From: Actinomycetota bacterium
Lineage (GTDB): Bacteria > Actinomycetota > Acidimicrobiia > Acidimicrobiales > Ilumatobacteraceae
DNA: 50,889 nucleotides
Assembly (NCBI GenBank): GCA_026393575.1
Contig: JAPKZX010000056.1
Span: 1-50,889, forward strand
Direction of reading: 5' to 3'
Under the pieces are notes generated by a model. It did no database searches, had not been told where the DNA came from, and saw nothing but the letters and a program-made list of their open reading frames with translations. A program made the position numbers and the translations under genes. Position 1 is the first letter of the stretch. Every line of letters begins with the position of its first letter. Shown here piece by piece: positions 19,136 to 26,298 of this stretch.

Positions 19136-19645
19136 GTGACACACGGTGAAATTGAACAGATTATGGCTGGCATTCAAGACACCATCGCTCGCCGTCGTGC
19201 AGCCGGGGAATACCCCGCCGGGCTTGAGACAGAACTTGAAGCCGAATTTGCCTCGATTTTGGCGCTCACTCACCGCGGTGAAGCAGATAGAGCAGATGCA
19301 TTAGAGAAGTTATTAGAAGAGGCCAAACGGAGTGCCCCAGAAGTCTCGGGTTTAACGCCAACTTCCTCGCGAGTGCCATTCCTCAATATCTTGCACAAGA
19401 TTGTTCGCCGTCTCATTGCTCGCCAGACACGGGGATTGGCAGCGCAACAACGTGCCGTGAATGAGCAAGTGATTGCGATGTTGGAACACTTAGTTGATGA
19501 TGCTCGTAGTCGTGAAGATGCGGATCGGCGTATGGTGGCGAAATTGTCGAAGCATGTGCTTGACCGTGTTGCAGTTGTAGACCACCTGTATTTCATAGTC
19601 GCTGAACTTGAAACCAAACTGAGAAAGTTTGAAGCCGGCAAATAA
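19136..19645 (+). CDS. Helical coiled-coil protein of unknown function
   Basis: A 169-residue, almost entirely alpha-helical, charged protein with no hydrophobic segment strong enough for a membrane anchor except LNILHKIVRRLI near the middle. Small proteins of this kind often precede glycosyltransferases in actinobacterial polysaccharide clusters. I chose GTG at 19136 because AAGGA lies 9 bases upstream; a longer frame to TTG 19112 exists. The last 70 residues are predicted coiled coil by eye (regular spacing of Leu, Ile and Val between charged residues). The next glycosyltransferase begins 10 bases downstream, suggesting one operon. Confidence 0.6.
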   Translation: MTHGEIEQIMAGIQDTIARRRAAGEYPAGLETELEAEFASILALTHRGEADRADALEKLLEEAKRSAPEVSGLTPTSSRVPFLNILHKIVRRLIARQTRGLAAQQRAVNEQVIAMLEHLVDDARSREDADRRMVAKLSKHVLDRVAVVDHLYFIVAELETKLRKFEAGK

Positions 19646-19655
19646 GGCCGTAGGT

Positions 19656-20732
19656 ATGCCAGCAGTACATCAGATCATTGTCGGGGCATCTCGACGTGAC
19701 GCCATTACAAACATGGCTCTTGCCATGCGTGATGCACTGCGCACCTCATATAAAAGCGAGGTCTATTCGTTTCATCAACCAGATGAGTCGGTAAAAGATG
19801 AAGTGATTCCGATTCAGAAAATGAATTCTGGAAATGCCAACGATGTGTTGGTGTATCACTCCAGTTTCGGTATTCCGAGACTTACTTCCATGTTGCAGAC
19901 AAGATCTGAGAAATTGGCTTTGGTGTATCACAACATCACGCCTTCGTCGTACTACTTAGGTAATGATCCTGAATTTGCTGCGGCCCTTCAATGGGGTCGC
20001 CATGAGTTATCTGTTCTTAAACCCTCAGTCTCAGCAGTGTTCGCAGATTCGAAATTCAATGCTGAAGACTTAGCCGAATACGGCTACACAGACATTGTGC
20101 AGTTAGCTGCCGGAGTAAACCCTTTTCGACTGAAGTATGAACCAACGGATTCTCGACTAATCGGCGAATTACATTCCCACTTTCCCGACGGTTACATATT
20201 GGCAGTATCACAAGTGATTCCGCACAAGCGTATGGAACTTGCTATTGAAGCTGTTCACCTTTTGCGCACCGTGCATCGGTTAGATGTTGGCTTGGTAATT
20301 GCTGGTCCGGAGCGAAACGTACGTTATGCACGCGACCTGGCGAAACTGCGCAGTCGCTTGCCTGAAGCACATGTATTGATGACGGGTGAAACAACTGAAG
20401 GCCAGTTAGCCACTTTGTATAGGGCATGCGCGGTGTACTTCGGTACTAGCGACCATGAAGGTTTGGCGATACCACCATTGGAAGCAATGGCAGCAGGTGT
20501 ACCTGTAGTTATTCGTGGGACTGGTGCTGTGCCAGAAACTGTTGGTGATGCTGCGCTGATTGCGAAGCCCGAGGCCACTGTTTGTGAACTGACTGAAATG
20601 TTGCATGCGGTGTTAACCAACAGCAGGTTGCGTGCCACCTTGGTGATGCGTGGCCGTGAACACGTGCGCAACTTTTACGCTCAAGACACAACTCAGGTGT
20701 TCTTAGAGAAAATCAATGAGTTGGCATCATGA
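19656..20732 (+). CDS. GT4 family glycosyltransferase
   Basis: A 358-residue GT-B enzyme. It shows VYHNITPSSYYLG in the N-terminal domain, FADSKFNAEDLAEYG at the domain junction, then YILAVSQVIPHKRMELAIEAV and the donor-site region GTSDHEGLAIPPLEAMAAGVPVV with the E-x7-E pair. The ATG at 19656 follows the coiled-coil gene by 10 bases; a TTG at 19629 inside that gene is rejected. The stop overlaps the next GT4 start as ATGA. Retaining mechanism and cytoplasmic location follow from the family; the sugar is unknown. Confidence 0.9.
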   Translation: MPAVHQIIVGASRRDAITNMALAMRDALRTSYKSEVYSFHQPDESVKDEVIPIQKMNSGNANDVLVYHSSFGIPRLTSMLQTRSEKLALVYHNITPSSYYLGNDPEFAAALQWGRHELSVLKPSVSAVFADSKFNAEDLAEYGYTDIVQLAAGVNPFRLKYEPTDSRLIGELHSHFPDGYILAVSQVIPHKRMELAIEAVHLLRTVHRLDVGLVIAGPERNVRYARDLAKLRSRLPEAHVLMTGETTEGQLATLYRACAVYFGTSDHEGLAIPPLEAMAAGVPVVIRGTGAVPETVGDAALIAKPEATVCELTEMLHAVLTNSRLRATLVMRGREHVRNFYAQDTTQVFLEKINELAS

Positions 20733-21955
20733 AATTGCTGTATGTGATCCAGCGCTATGGCGACCAAATTGTTGGTGGTTCTGAATCTGCATGTCGCCAT
20801 TTTGCTGAACGACTGGTGGCTCGAGGACACGAGGTGCACGTTCTCACTTCTTGTGCACATGACTATGTGGATTGGGCAGATGAATATCCAGCTGGCACCG
20901 AAATCATTAACGGTGTCATCATTCATCGTTTTCCTGTGGTGGAGCCAAGAAAAGACAAATTGTTTGCACCACTACAGCATTGGCTGATGCAGCACCCTGG
21001 AAGCTCACCATTGTTTGAACAACAACGTTGGACAACCCTTATGGGCCCGCAATTGACTGGCCAGCGTGAATGGTTGTTCAATAACGCGCATACATATGAC
21101 TGCGTGATTTTCATGACGTATCTCTATACAACAGCAACGCAAGGATTGCCCACCATTGCAGGCCGCGTACCTACAATTTTGCAACCCACTGCGCATGACG
21201 AACCACCTGCATATGTTTCGCTATATCAATCGTTGTTTCGTCAGCCTGATGCTTTCTTGTTTTTCACTCCTGAAGAAAAGGCAGTGGTAGAGCGGTTATA
21301 TGGCATTGTTCCATCAGGACAGACAATTGGAATCGGGATTGACCAATCGCAAGTGCGAGGCGATGGGAATAGAGCGCGCCACGCTTTTCATCTCGGTGAT
21401 GACCCATACCTTGTATATGTAGGGCGGTTAGACCCAAGTAAAGGCGTTGGCGAACTCTTGCGGTTCTTTGAGGCGTATAAGAAACGTAACCCATCGAATC
21501 TGCGGCTAGTTCTGGCCGGTGATGGTGCGCTAGAGATTCCGGACAGACCCGACATAGTGGTGACGGGTTTCCTTGACGAACAGATGAAGCGAGACATCAT
21601 TGCTGGTTGCACCGCGTTAGTGCAGTCGTCGTACTTCGAGAGTTTTTCTATTGTGTTGTGTGAGGCATGGTTGGAAAGCAGGCCAGCTCTTGTGCAGGGT
21701 GCAAGTGAAGTGTTGCGAGGCCAAGCAATTCGTAGCGGTGGCGCAATTCCGTATGAAGGCTTTGCTAAATTTGAAGGTTCGGTGGACTATCTGTTGGCTA
21801 ACCCAGAAGCAGCTACACAAATGGGTGCGGCTGGACTTGAGTACGTGAAGAGCAATTACGACTGGGAAGTAGTGCTTGGTCGCTTTGAAGAGACGCTTGA
21901 ATTGGCGAAAGATAATTACGCCAAGCGGCGACTAAAAACTACGCCGTCGCGATAA
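20729..21955 (+). CDS. GT4 family glycosyltransferase
   Basis: A 408-residue GT-B enzyme beginning MKLLYVIQRYGDQIVGGSES, with the glycine-rich donor loop of GT4. The C-terminal half carries LVYVGRLDPSKGVGELLRFF and SSYFESFSIVLCEAWLESRPALV. It is translationally coupled to the upstream GT4 (ATGA) and its 3' end overlaps the convergent methyltransferase gene by 17 bases. It probably adds one residue of the repeat unit. Confidence 0.9.
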   Translation: MKLLYVIQRYGDQIVGGSESACRHFAERLVARGHEVHVLTSCAHDYVDWADEYPAGTEIINGVIIHRFPVVEPRKDKLFAPLQHWLMQHPGSSPLFEQQRWTTLMGPQLTGQREWLFNNAHTYDCVIFMTYLYTTATQGLPTIAGRVPTILQPTAHDEPPAYVSLYQSLFRQPDAFLFFTPEEKAVVERLYGIVPSGQTIGIGIDQSQVRGDGNRARHAFHLGDDPYLVYVGRLDPSKGVGELLRFFEAYKKRNPSNLRLVLAGDGALEIPDRPDIVVTGFLDEQMKRDIIAGCTALVQSSYFESFSIVLCEAWLESRPALVQGASEVLRGQAIRSGGAIPYEGFAKFEGSVDYLLANPEAATQMGAAGLEYVKSNYDWEVVLGRFEETLELAKDNYAKRRLKTTPSR

Positions 21956-23042
21956 TTGCGAAGTCACCGTTGCCATTTAGTTGGCGGTGCATAGCTAAGA
22001 GCGGCTCTCGCACATGTGGCGCAAGTTCGGAGAAATCTGGTTCTGGCGCAAGTGGTGATGAGTACACACCTTCAACCGATGCGTAACCCACTTCGGTTGC
22101 AAGAAACTCTAAGAGACCAGGGAAAAGTGGGCGTTCGTGTGTTGGATCTATCCAGAACGTACTGGCGCCAACACTCAGTGTTTCAGAGTTTGGTACTTCT
22201 GCGATTAGGACACCACCAGGAACAAGAGCACGCAATGCAAGGCGGAGGAGATGCACCATTGTTGCGAAGGGGAGATGCTCTAGAACTTGGAACAGCGTGA
22301 TGGCACCAAGTGATTGCTCTTTAGCATTTGATAAGTATGTGATGGCATCTGCATGCAACACGTTGAGACCTTGAGCTGAGCACTCTTGTACTGAAGCCGC
22401 ATTTGTGTCGATGCCTGTAGCTGGAATGTTGCTGTCTTTCAGAATGTTCAGCCATTCGCCACGACCACAGCCGATATCGAGCAGTGGAGCAGTTTGTGAA
22501 ACAACATTCTGAACATAAGGCACGTATTGATGTTGTCGAGCTCGGATGACAATGGGGTCTCCCCGGAAAGCGTCTTCGAGGGCTATGTATAAAGCATCAT
22601 CGATTGCGGGCGATGATGCAGCCTGAGATGACGCAGTAGCAGTATTCGAAGTGACTGGTCCGCTTGCCCGAGCAGCATCAATCTTGCGTTGAAGTAGAGA
22701 AATCTCGCGTTGTAGTTCCTCACGAATGAATTTGCCCTCGTTCTGCAATTCTGTTCGTGCAATTCCTGCTGCAGCGTTTTGAAAGGCTTCGCCACGCTCT
22801 TTGGTGATGATGTCAATGTGGTCAAACAAGTGTTGGGTGGTTGCTTCATCGCGTTCTTTGGTGATGATGTCTACATGGTCAAACATTTGCTGATTGCGCT
22901 GCACAACCAACGAGGCAAGACCGCTAATGGCTTGTTGGGCTGAAGCCAATTCTTTAGTGAGCACCTGAATGTCGTTGCGCATACCAGCAACACCTAAACC
23001 ACGCTGTAATAGCCGAAAGAAGGGACGCAACAATTTCTTCAT
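21939..23042 (-). CDS. Class I SAM methyltransferase with N-terminal coiled coil (chain-modifying type)
   Basis: A 367-residue protein. Residues about 20-140 are a long coiled coil containing two near-identical 19-residue units (FDHVDIITKERDEA and FDHIDIITKERGEA). The C-terminal domain is a methyltransferase with LLDIGCGRGEWL, ATGIDTNAASVQ, LGAITLFQVLEHLPF and LIAEVPNSETLS. Coiled-coil plus methyltransferase architecture is known from WbdD-like chain terminators that cap O-antigens exported by Wzm/Wzt systems; that role here is inference from architecture and from the nearby Wzt with a terminus-recognition domain. ATG at 23042 (MKKLLRPFFRLL) is preferred; the frame extends upstream to 23111. 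Confidence 0.82.
   Translation of the reverse strand: MKKLLRPFFRLLQRGLGVAGMRNDIQVLTKELASAQQAISGLASLVVQRNQQMFDHVDIITKERDEATTQHLFDHIDIITKERGEAFQNAAAGIARTELQNEGKFIREELQREISLLQRKIDAARASGPVTSNTATASSQAASSPAIDDALYIALEDAFRGDPIVIRARQHQYVPYVQNVVSQTAPLLDIGCGRGEWLNILKDSNIPATGIDTNAASVQECSAQGLNVLHADAITYLSNAKEQSLGAITLFQVLEHLPFATMVHLLRLALRALVPGGVLIAEVPNSETLSVGASTFWIDPTHERPLFPGLLEFLATEVGYASVEGVYSSPLAPEPDFSELAPHVREPLLAMHRQLNGNGDFAIIATA
22795..22885. repeat. 57-bp tandem repeat inside the methyltransferase coiled coil
   Basis: Two copies of a ~34-base stretch (22795-22828 and 22852-22885), offset by exactly 57 bases (19 codons), differ at only a few positions. The period keeps the frame and encodes the repeated F-D-H-V/I-D-I-I-T-K-E-R unit. 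It looks like a recent in-frame duplication that lengthens the coiled-coil stalk. It is not a CRISPR or transposon end. Confidence 0.85.
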
Positions 23043-23102
23043 AACGCAATGAAGCCTAATAGGTGGCATAGTGCCACGAGGGCAGTCTCCTAGAATGAAC
23101 AT

Positions 23103-23147
23103 GTGACACACATCGCCGTTATAGGCACTGGATTTGTTGGCCTTTAG
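23103..23147 (+). pseudogene. Remnant of a UDP-glucose dehydrogenase N-terminus (14 codons)
   Basis: From GTG 23103 the sequence encodes VTHIAVIGTGFVGL and then a TAG at 23145-23147. This matches the N-terminal Rossmann motif of UDP-glucose dehydrogenases, and closely that of the ugd gene at 15613 (MSNIAVIGTGYVGL). Nothing further of the enzyme follows. The TAG overlaps the GTG start of the next glycosyltransferase gene by one base (TAGTG), so this short frame may still be translated and couple translation of that gene. It is best explained as the end product of a deletion that fused a second dehydrogenase start to the glycosyltransferase gene. Confidence 0.7.
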
Positions 23148-24346
23148 TGCTGGTGAAGCGAATCATTCGCCGCCTACTGCGCATGGTGCGCAGGAAGCCG
23201 ACGCCGCAACTCATTTCTATTCCTCAAACCGGCCGTGCACTTCATGGCCTAGATGTGTTGGGGTTTTTCACTTCTGAACACGGCGTAGGTGAGGCCGCAC
23301 GTGTGCTTACTTCCACGTTGAAGTCAGCATCTATCGCCGTTTCAACAATTGATTACACCGACACTGAGAGTCGTCGTGAACATGCGTACACCTGTGACAA
23401 CGCGAGCCAGTACAAAGTGCTCATGGCCTCGATTAACTCTGATCAGTTGTCCGCAGCTCATACTCGTATATCTCCAAGTTTCTTTGCTGACCGCTATGTG
23501 ATTGGTCAATGGTTCTGGGAACTGGAAGATGCGCCGGCTTGGTTTGCTCCGGCGTATCCATTAGTGAATGAACTATGGGCGCCGACGCATTTCATTGAAA
23601 ACATGTTGCGCGCAAACGTTCCTTCTTCTGTACATGTTGAGTACGTGCCACTACCTGTTCACACCCCTGTGATTGATGTTTCATTAACACGCCACCGTTT
23701 CGGCCTTGACGAGCGATTTATGTTTCTCTTCGTCTTTGACTTCATGAGTGTGATGAAGAGAAAGAACCCACTGGGATTGATTGAAGCCTTTACCTCTGCG
23801 TTTGCGGAAGGGGAGGGACCACAGTTGGTGATTAAAGGCATCAATGGCGATAAGCGACCTGTAGAACATGCAGTGCTGAGTGAGGCCGTAGCGCAACGTA
23901 GTGACATCACACTCATCAATGAATATTTCACTCGCGAAGAAACGTCAACGCTGATCAGTATGGCCAACACGTATGTGTCACTGCATCGTTCCGAAGGTTT
24001 AGGCCTCACTATTTCCGAAGCAATGACTCTGGGCGTGCCAGTGATCGCAACTGGCTATTCGGGGAACATGGATTTCATGCGCACGGGGAACTCTTTATTG
24101 GTTCCTGGCACTCGAGTACATGTGGGTGATGGAGCCGAGGGGTATTCGCCCATTGCTTCGTGGATGGAACCAGACATCTCTCAAGCTGCGCAATATATGA
24201 GGTATGTGTACGAGAATGAGCAAGATGCACGTGAAATGGGCCTGCGTGGCCAACGTGACATCGTTAGTTCCCTCACCACCGAGCGATGTGGGGCAATAAT
24301 GAAGAACCGCCTTGAAGACATCTGGAGTTCATTACATGGCAAATAA
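23147..24346 (+). CDS. GT4 family glycosyltransferase
   Basis: A 399-residue GT-B enzyme. After a basic N-terminus (RIIRRLLRMVRRK, a likely membrane-surface contact) it shows DVLGFFTSEHGVGEAAR, the QWFWELEDAP segment, then FLFVFDFMSVMKRKNPLGLIEAF and LHRSEGLGLTISEAMTLGVPVIATGYSGNMDFM. The last block is typical of GT4 enzymes of the mannosyl/rhamnosyl type. GTG 23147 overlaps the stop of the dehydrogenase remnant; GTG 23153 is an alternative. The stop lies inside the start of the Wzm gene (11-base overlap). Confidence 0.88.
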   Translation: MLVKRIIRRLLRMVRRKPTPQLISIPQTGRALHGLDVLGFFTSEHGVGEAARVLTSTLKSASIAVSTIDYTDTESRREHAYTCDNASQYKVLMASINSDQLSAAHTRISPSFFADRYVIGQWFWELEDAPAWFAPAYPLVNELWAPTHFIENMLRANVPSSVHVEYVPLPVHTPVIDVSLTRHRFGLDERFMFLFVFDFMSVMKRKNPLGLIEAFTSAFAEGEGPQLVIKGINGDKRPVEHAVLSEAVAQRSDITLINEYFTREETSTLISMANTYVSLHRSEGLGLTISEAMTLGVPVIATGYSGNMDFMRTGNSLLVPGTRVHVGDGAEGYSPIASWMEPDISQAAQYMRYVYENEQDAREMGLRGQRDIVSSLTTERCGAIMKNRLEDIWSSLHGK

Positions 24347-25163
24347 ATCACTCATCGCTCCAGTCAAGCGCGTGGCAGCTGCGCACGAATTGCTATGGAA
24401 TATGACATTGCGCGAGCTGCGCACGAAGTATCGCAAAAGCGTGTTGGGGTGGACATGGTCCATGTTGAACCCATTGGCGACTGTGGCCATTTATTCATTT
24501 GTGTTCGGCCACTTGTTTGGCGCCGATGCTCCTATTGGTGTGCATAGTGGTGTGCGCACGTTTGCTTTGTATTTACTGTGTGCGTTGTTGCCGTGGAACT
24601 TCTTTATGTTGGTAACCAATACCGGTATGAACTCCATGATTGGCAATGCTGCGTTGGTGAAGAAAGTGTCTTTCCCACGTGAAGTGTTGGTGTTTGCCAA
24701 CTCGCTTCATGGCATTGTGCAGTTCAGTATTGAATTGCTCTTGCTCACTGTGGCATTAGTACTTGCTGGTAGCTACTTCTTTGTATGGATACCAGTAGTG
24801 CTTCTGCAGATGTTGTTGCTGGCGTTGTTTGCATCTGGCCTTGCGTTGGCACTTGCTGCAGGCAATGTGTATTTCCGCGATCTTGGTTACTTGTGGCAAA
24901 TCTTCAGCCAGGTGTGGTTTTTTGCAACGCCCATCGTGTACATGCCGGCACTCATTGAAGGCAAAGTACCTAATTGGGTGGAAATGATTATGAAGTTGAA
25001 CCCGATGGCTGTGTTTGCTCAGGGTTTCCGTCGCAGCATGTACGACAACTCATTTCCAGGCTGGGACAACCTTGGTGCGTGTGCACTTGTTGCTGTTGTC
25101 TCCATGGTGATTGGTTGGTCCATCTTCACCAAGTTGTCACGACGCTTCGCAGAAGAGTTGTAA
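24336..25163 (+). CDS. wzm: Polysaccharide ABC exporter permease (Wzm)
   Basis: A 275-residue ABC-2 type permease with six hydrophobic segments. It begins with a cytoplasmic amphipathic stretch and the family motif LRTKYRKSVLGWTWSMLNPL, then LLPWNFFMLVTNTGMNSMIGNAALVKKVSFPREVL and a final helix pair ending SKLSRRFAEEL-like (TKLSRRFAEEL). These are hallmarks of Wzm/TagG permeases that carry undecaprenyl-linked polysaccharide out of the cytoplasm with Wzt. ATG 24336 is chosen over TTG 24312 because GGAG lies about 8 bases before it and the conserved region starts there. It is the last gene of the plus-strand unit. Confidence 0.93.
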   Translation: MANKSLIAPVKRVAAAHELLWNMTLRELRTKYRKSVLGWTWSMLNPLATVAIYSFVFGHLFGADAPIGVHSGVRTFALYLLCALLPWNFFMLVTNTGMNSMIGNAALVKKVSFPREVLVFANSLHGIVQFSIELLLLTVALVLAGSYFFVWIPVVLLQMLLLALFASGLALALAAGNVYFRDLGYLWQIFSQVWFFATPIVYMPALIEGKVPNWVEMIMKLNPMAVFAQGFRRSMYDNSFPGWDNLGACALVAVVSMVIGWSIFTKLSRRFAEEL

Positions 25164-25185
25164 CTCGTTTTGTGATGCCCGCTGC

Positions 25186-25587
25186 TTAGCGCGGGTCGGG
25201 ATACTGATTTACTAAGCGACGCAAATTGGTGTCTATGTATGGTCGTGCTTTACGCAGACCGCCACGAACTTCGATCGCTTCCTGAAGCCGACGTAACCCG
25301 GCGATCACAATGTGAGGTCGTGGTTCGCGCCCGATGCCGATGCAGTCATTCAGCCAACCGGCCGGGCCCTGATGACCGCGTTCGTTATTGCAACGGCGGC
25401 ATGCAGCCACCTCGTTTTCAATCCAGCTAGGACCACCTTTGATGGAGGGGACCAGGTGCTCGGTGGTGGCGGGGTTGAGGCGGTCGTCGAACTGCACGGA
25501 ACACCAGACGCAGAGGTCGCCATCTCGCTCGAGAATGGCCTCCATGCGCTGTCTACGGTCCATTTGACGGGGCTTCTTGTTATCCAT
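25186..25587 (-). CDS. HNH endonuclease domain protein
   Basis: A 133-residue protein with one HNH module. CVWC supplies the first zinc-binding pair, TEHLVPSIKGG the catalytic His in the beta hairpin, and NEVAACRRCNNERG the Asn and the second Cys pair. The remainder is a basic helical tail. Such stand-alone HNH proteins occur in defence loci, phages and as housekeeping nucleases; nothing nearby decides the role. It converges with wzm and is divergent from the toxin-antitoxin operon. ATG 25587 is the first start; ATG codons nine and fifteen residues in are alternatives. Confidence 0.82.
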   Translation of the reverse strand: MDNKKPRQMDRRQRMEAILERDGDLCVWCSVQFDDRLNPATTEHLVPSIKGGPSWIENEVAACRRCNNERGHQGPAGWLNDCIGIGREPRPHIVIAGLRRLQEAIEVRGGLRKARPYIDTNLRRLVNQYPDPR

Positions 25588-25665
25588 TGCGGTGCTCAGG
25601 GTACGGGTAGATGCCGTTTCTGGGGGCGTGGCGCACCCATGGAGGCATGCAGAACCTCTGGCGTC

Positions 25666-25687
25666 ATTATAAGTATTTACTTATAAT
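25666..25687. promoter_or_regulatory. Perfect 22-bp palindrome with embedded -10, probable HigA operator
   Basis: Two 10-base arms (ATTATAAGTA and its exact reverse complement) flank TT. The right arm contains TATAAT (25682-25687) and the left arm TATAAG (25668-25673). It stands 15 bases before the first ATG of the toxin-like gene, where autoregulatory operators of HigBA-type modules sit. The A/T-rich perfect symmetry suits a dimeric Xre-type repressor. A strong ribosome site GGAGGGG follows at 25692-25698. Confidence 0.75.
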
Positions 25688-25702
25688 CTGTGGAGGGGCT
25701 CA

Positions 25703-25960
25703 ATGATGGGCCCCTGGACGGTGGTGGCCACCAATGAGTTCGAGGAGTGGATGATTGGGATGAAAGAGCTGCGTATCTCGTCGGGAGGAGCACTTCGTGT
25801 GCTGTTCATGTTTATGTCGAATCAAGAAGGTGTCTTGCTTCTTGGCGGCAATAAATCCGGTGAACTCAAAGGCCCGAAATGGAACGATTGGTATCAGTAT
25901 GCCATTCCGATTGCAGACAGTATCGCCGATAGGGAGATAGGTAAACGGAGAAAACTATGA
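25703..25960 (+). CDS. HigB/Gp49-like toxin with internal deletion
   Basis: An 85-residue protein matching both ends of the RelE/HigB-like (phage-derived Gp49) toxin family: WTVVATNEFEEW at the start, then MKELRISSGGALRVLFMF, EGVLLLGGNKSGE and WYQYAIPIADSIAD. Family members are usually about 110-120 residues. Here Trp16 of FEEW is followed almost at once by MKELR, so about 35-40 residues (the two helices and the G-R-P-x-V/x-T segment) are missing without a frame change. Ribonuclease activity is therefore doubtful. The stop overlaps the antitoxin start (ATGA). Two adjacent ATG codons (25703, 25706) follow a good ribosome site. Confidence 0.78.
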   Translation: MMGPWTVVATNEFEEWMIGMKELRISSGGALRVLFMFMSNQEGVLLLGGNKSGELKGPKWNDWYQYAIPIADSIADREIGKRRKL

Positions 25961-26298
25961 GTGAGAAAACATACGAGGAATGGCGCGCAACGCGTCATCT
26001 GCGACCAGGTTTTGAACAAGATCAAGAACAATCATCAGAAGAAATGTTTCAGGAGATTGTGTCGTACTACATCAACCTCAATCGAAAGCGTCGTAAAATT
26101 ACACAAAAGCAAATTGCTGAAGCTCTGCATATTTCGCAGCCAGGTGTCTGTCAGATGCTGAAACGGCCCGCGACCATTGCCAAGTTATGGCGACTGGCTG
26201 TAGCGATGGGTGGGCAACTCGAAGTGAACATTCGCTTTGGCGACAAGGTGTATTCACTGCTCAATGAACCACTTGATGAAGAGACTGAAGAAAAGTAG
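25957..26298 (+). CDS. Xre-family antitoxin (HigA-like)
   Basis: A 113-residue helix-turn-helix protein. An N-terminal acidic segment (residues 1-40) is followed by the HTH (ITQKQIAEALHISQPGVCQMLKR) and a C-terminal strand region LEVNIRFGDKVYSL, the layout of antitoxins paired with Gp49-like toxins. It overlaps the toxin gene by four bases in toxin-first order, as in HigBA. It probably binds the palindrome at 25666-25687. Its stop overlaps the gluQ start (TAGTG), so gluQ may be read from the same transcript. Confidence 0.85.
   Translation: MSEKTYEEWRATRHLRPGFEQDQEQSSEEMFQEIVSYYINLNRKRRKITQKQIAEALHISQPGVCQMLKRPATIAKLWRLAVAMGGQLEVNIRFGDKVYSLLNEPLDEETEEK

Noticed and set aside
22795-22885. Direct repeats considered as a CRISPR-like array
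   Set aside because: Only two copies, period of 57 bases in frame inside a coding coiled coil; no spacers or cas genes.
25164-25200. GC-rich hairpin (CCCGC...GCGGG) between wzm and the HNH gene as a terminator
   Set aside because: The stem is only about five pairs and neither flank has a T-run; too weak to call.
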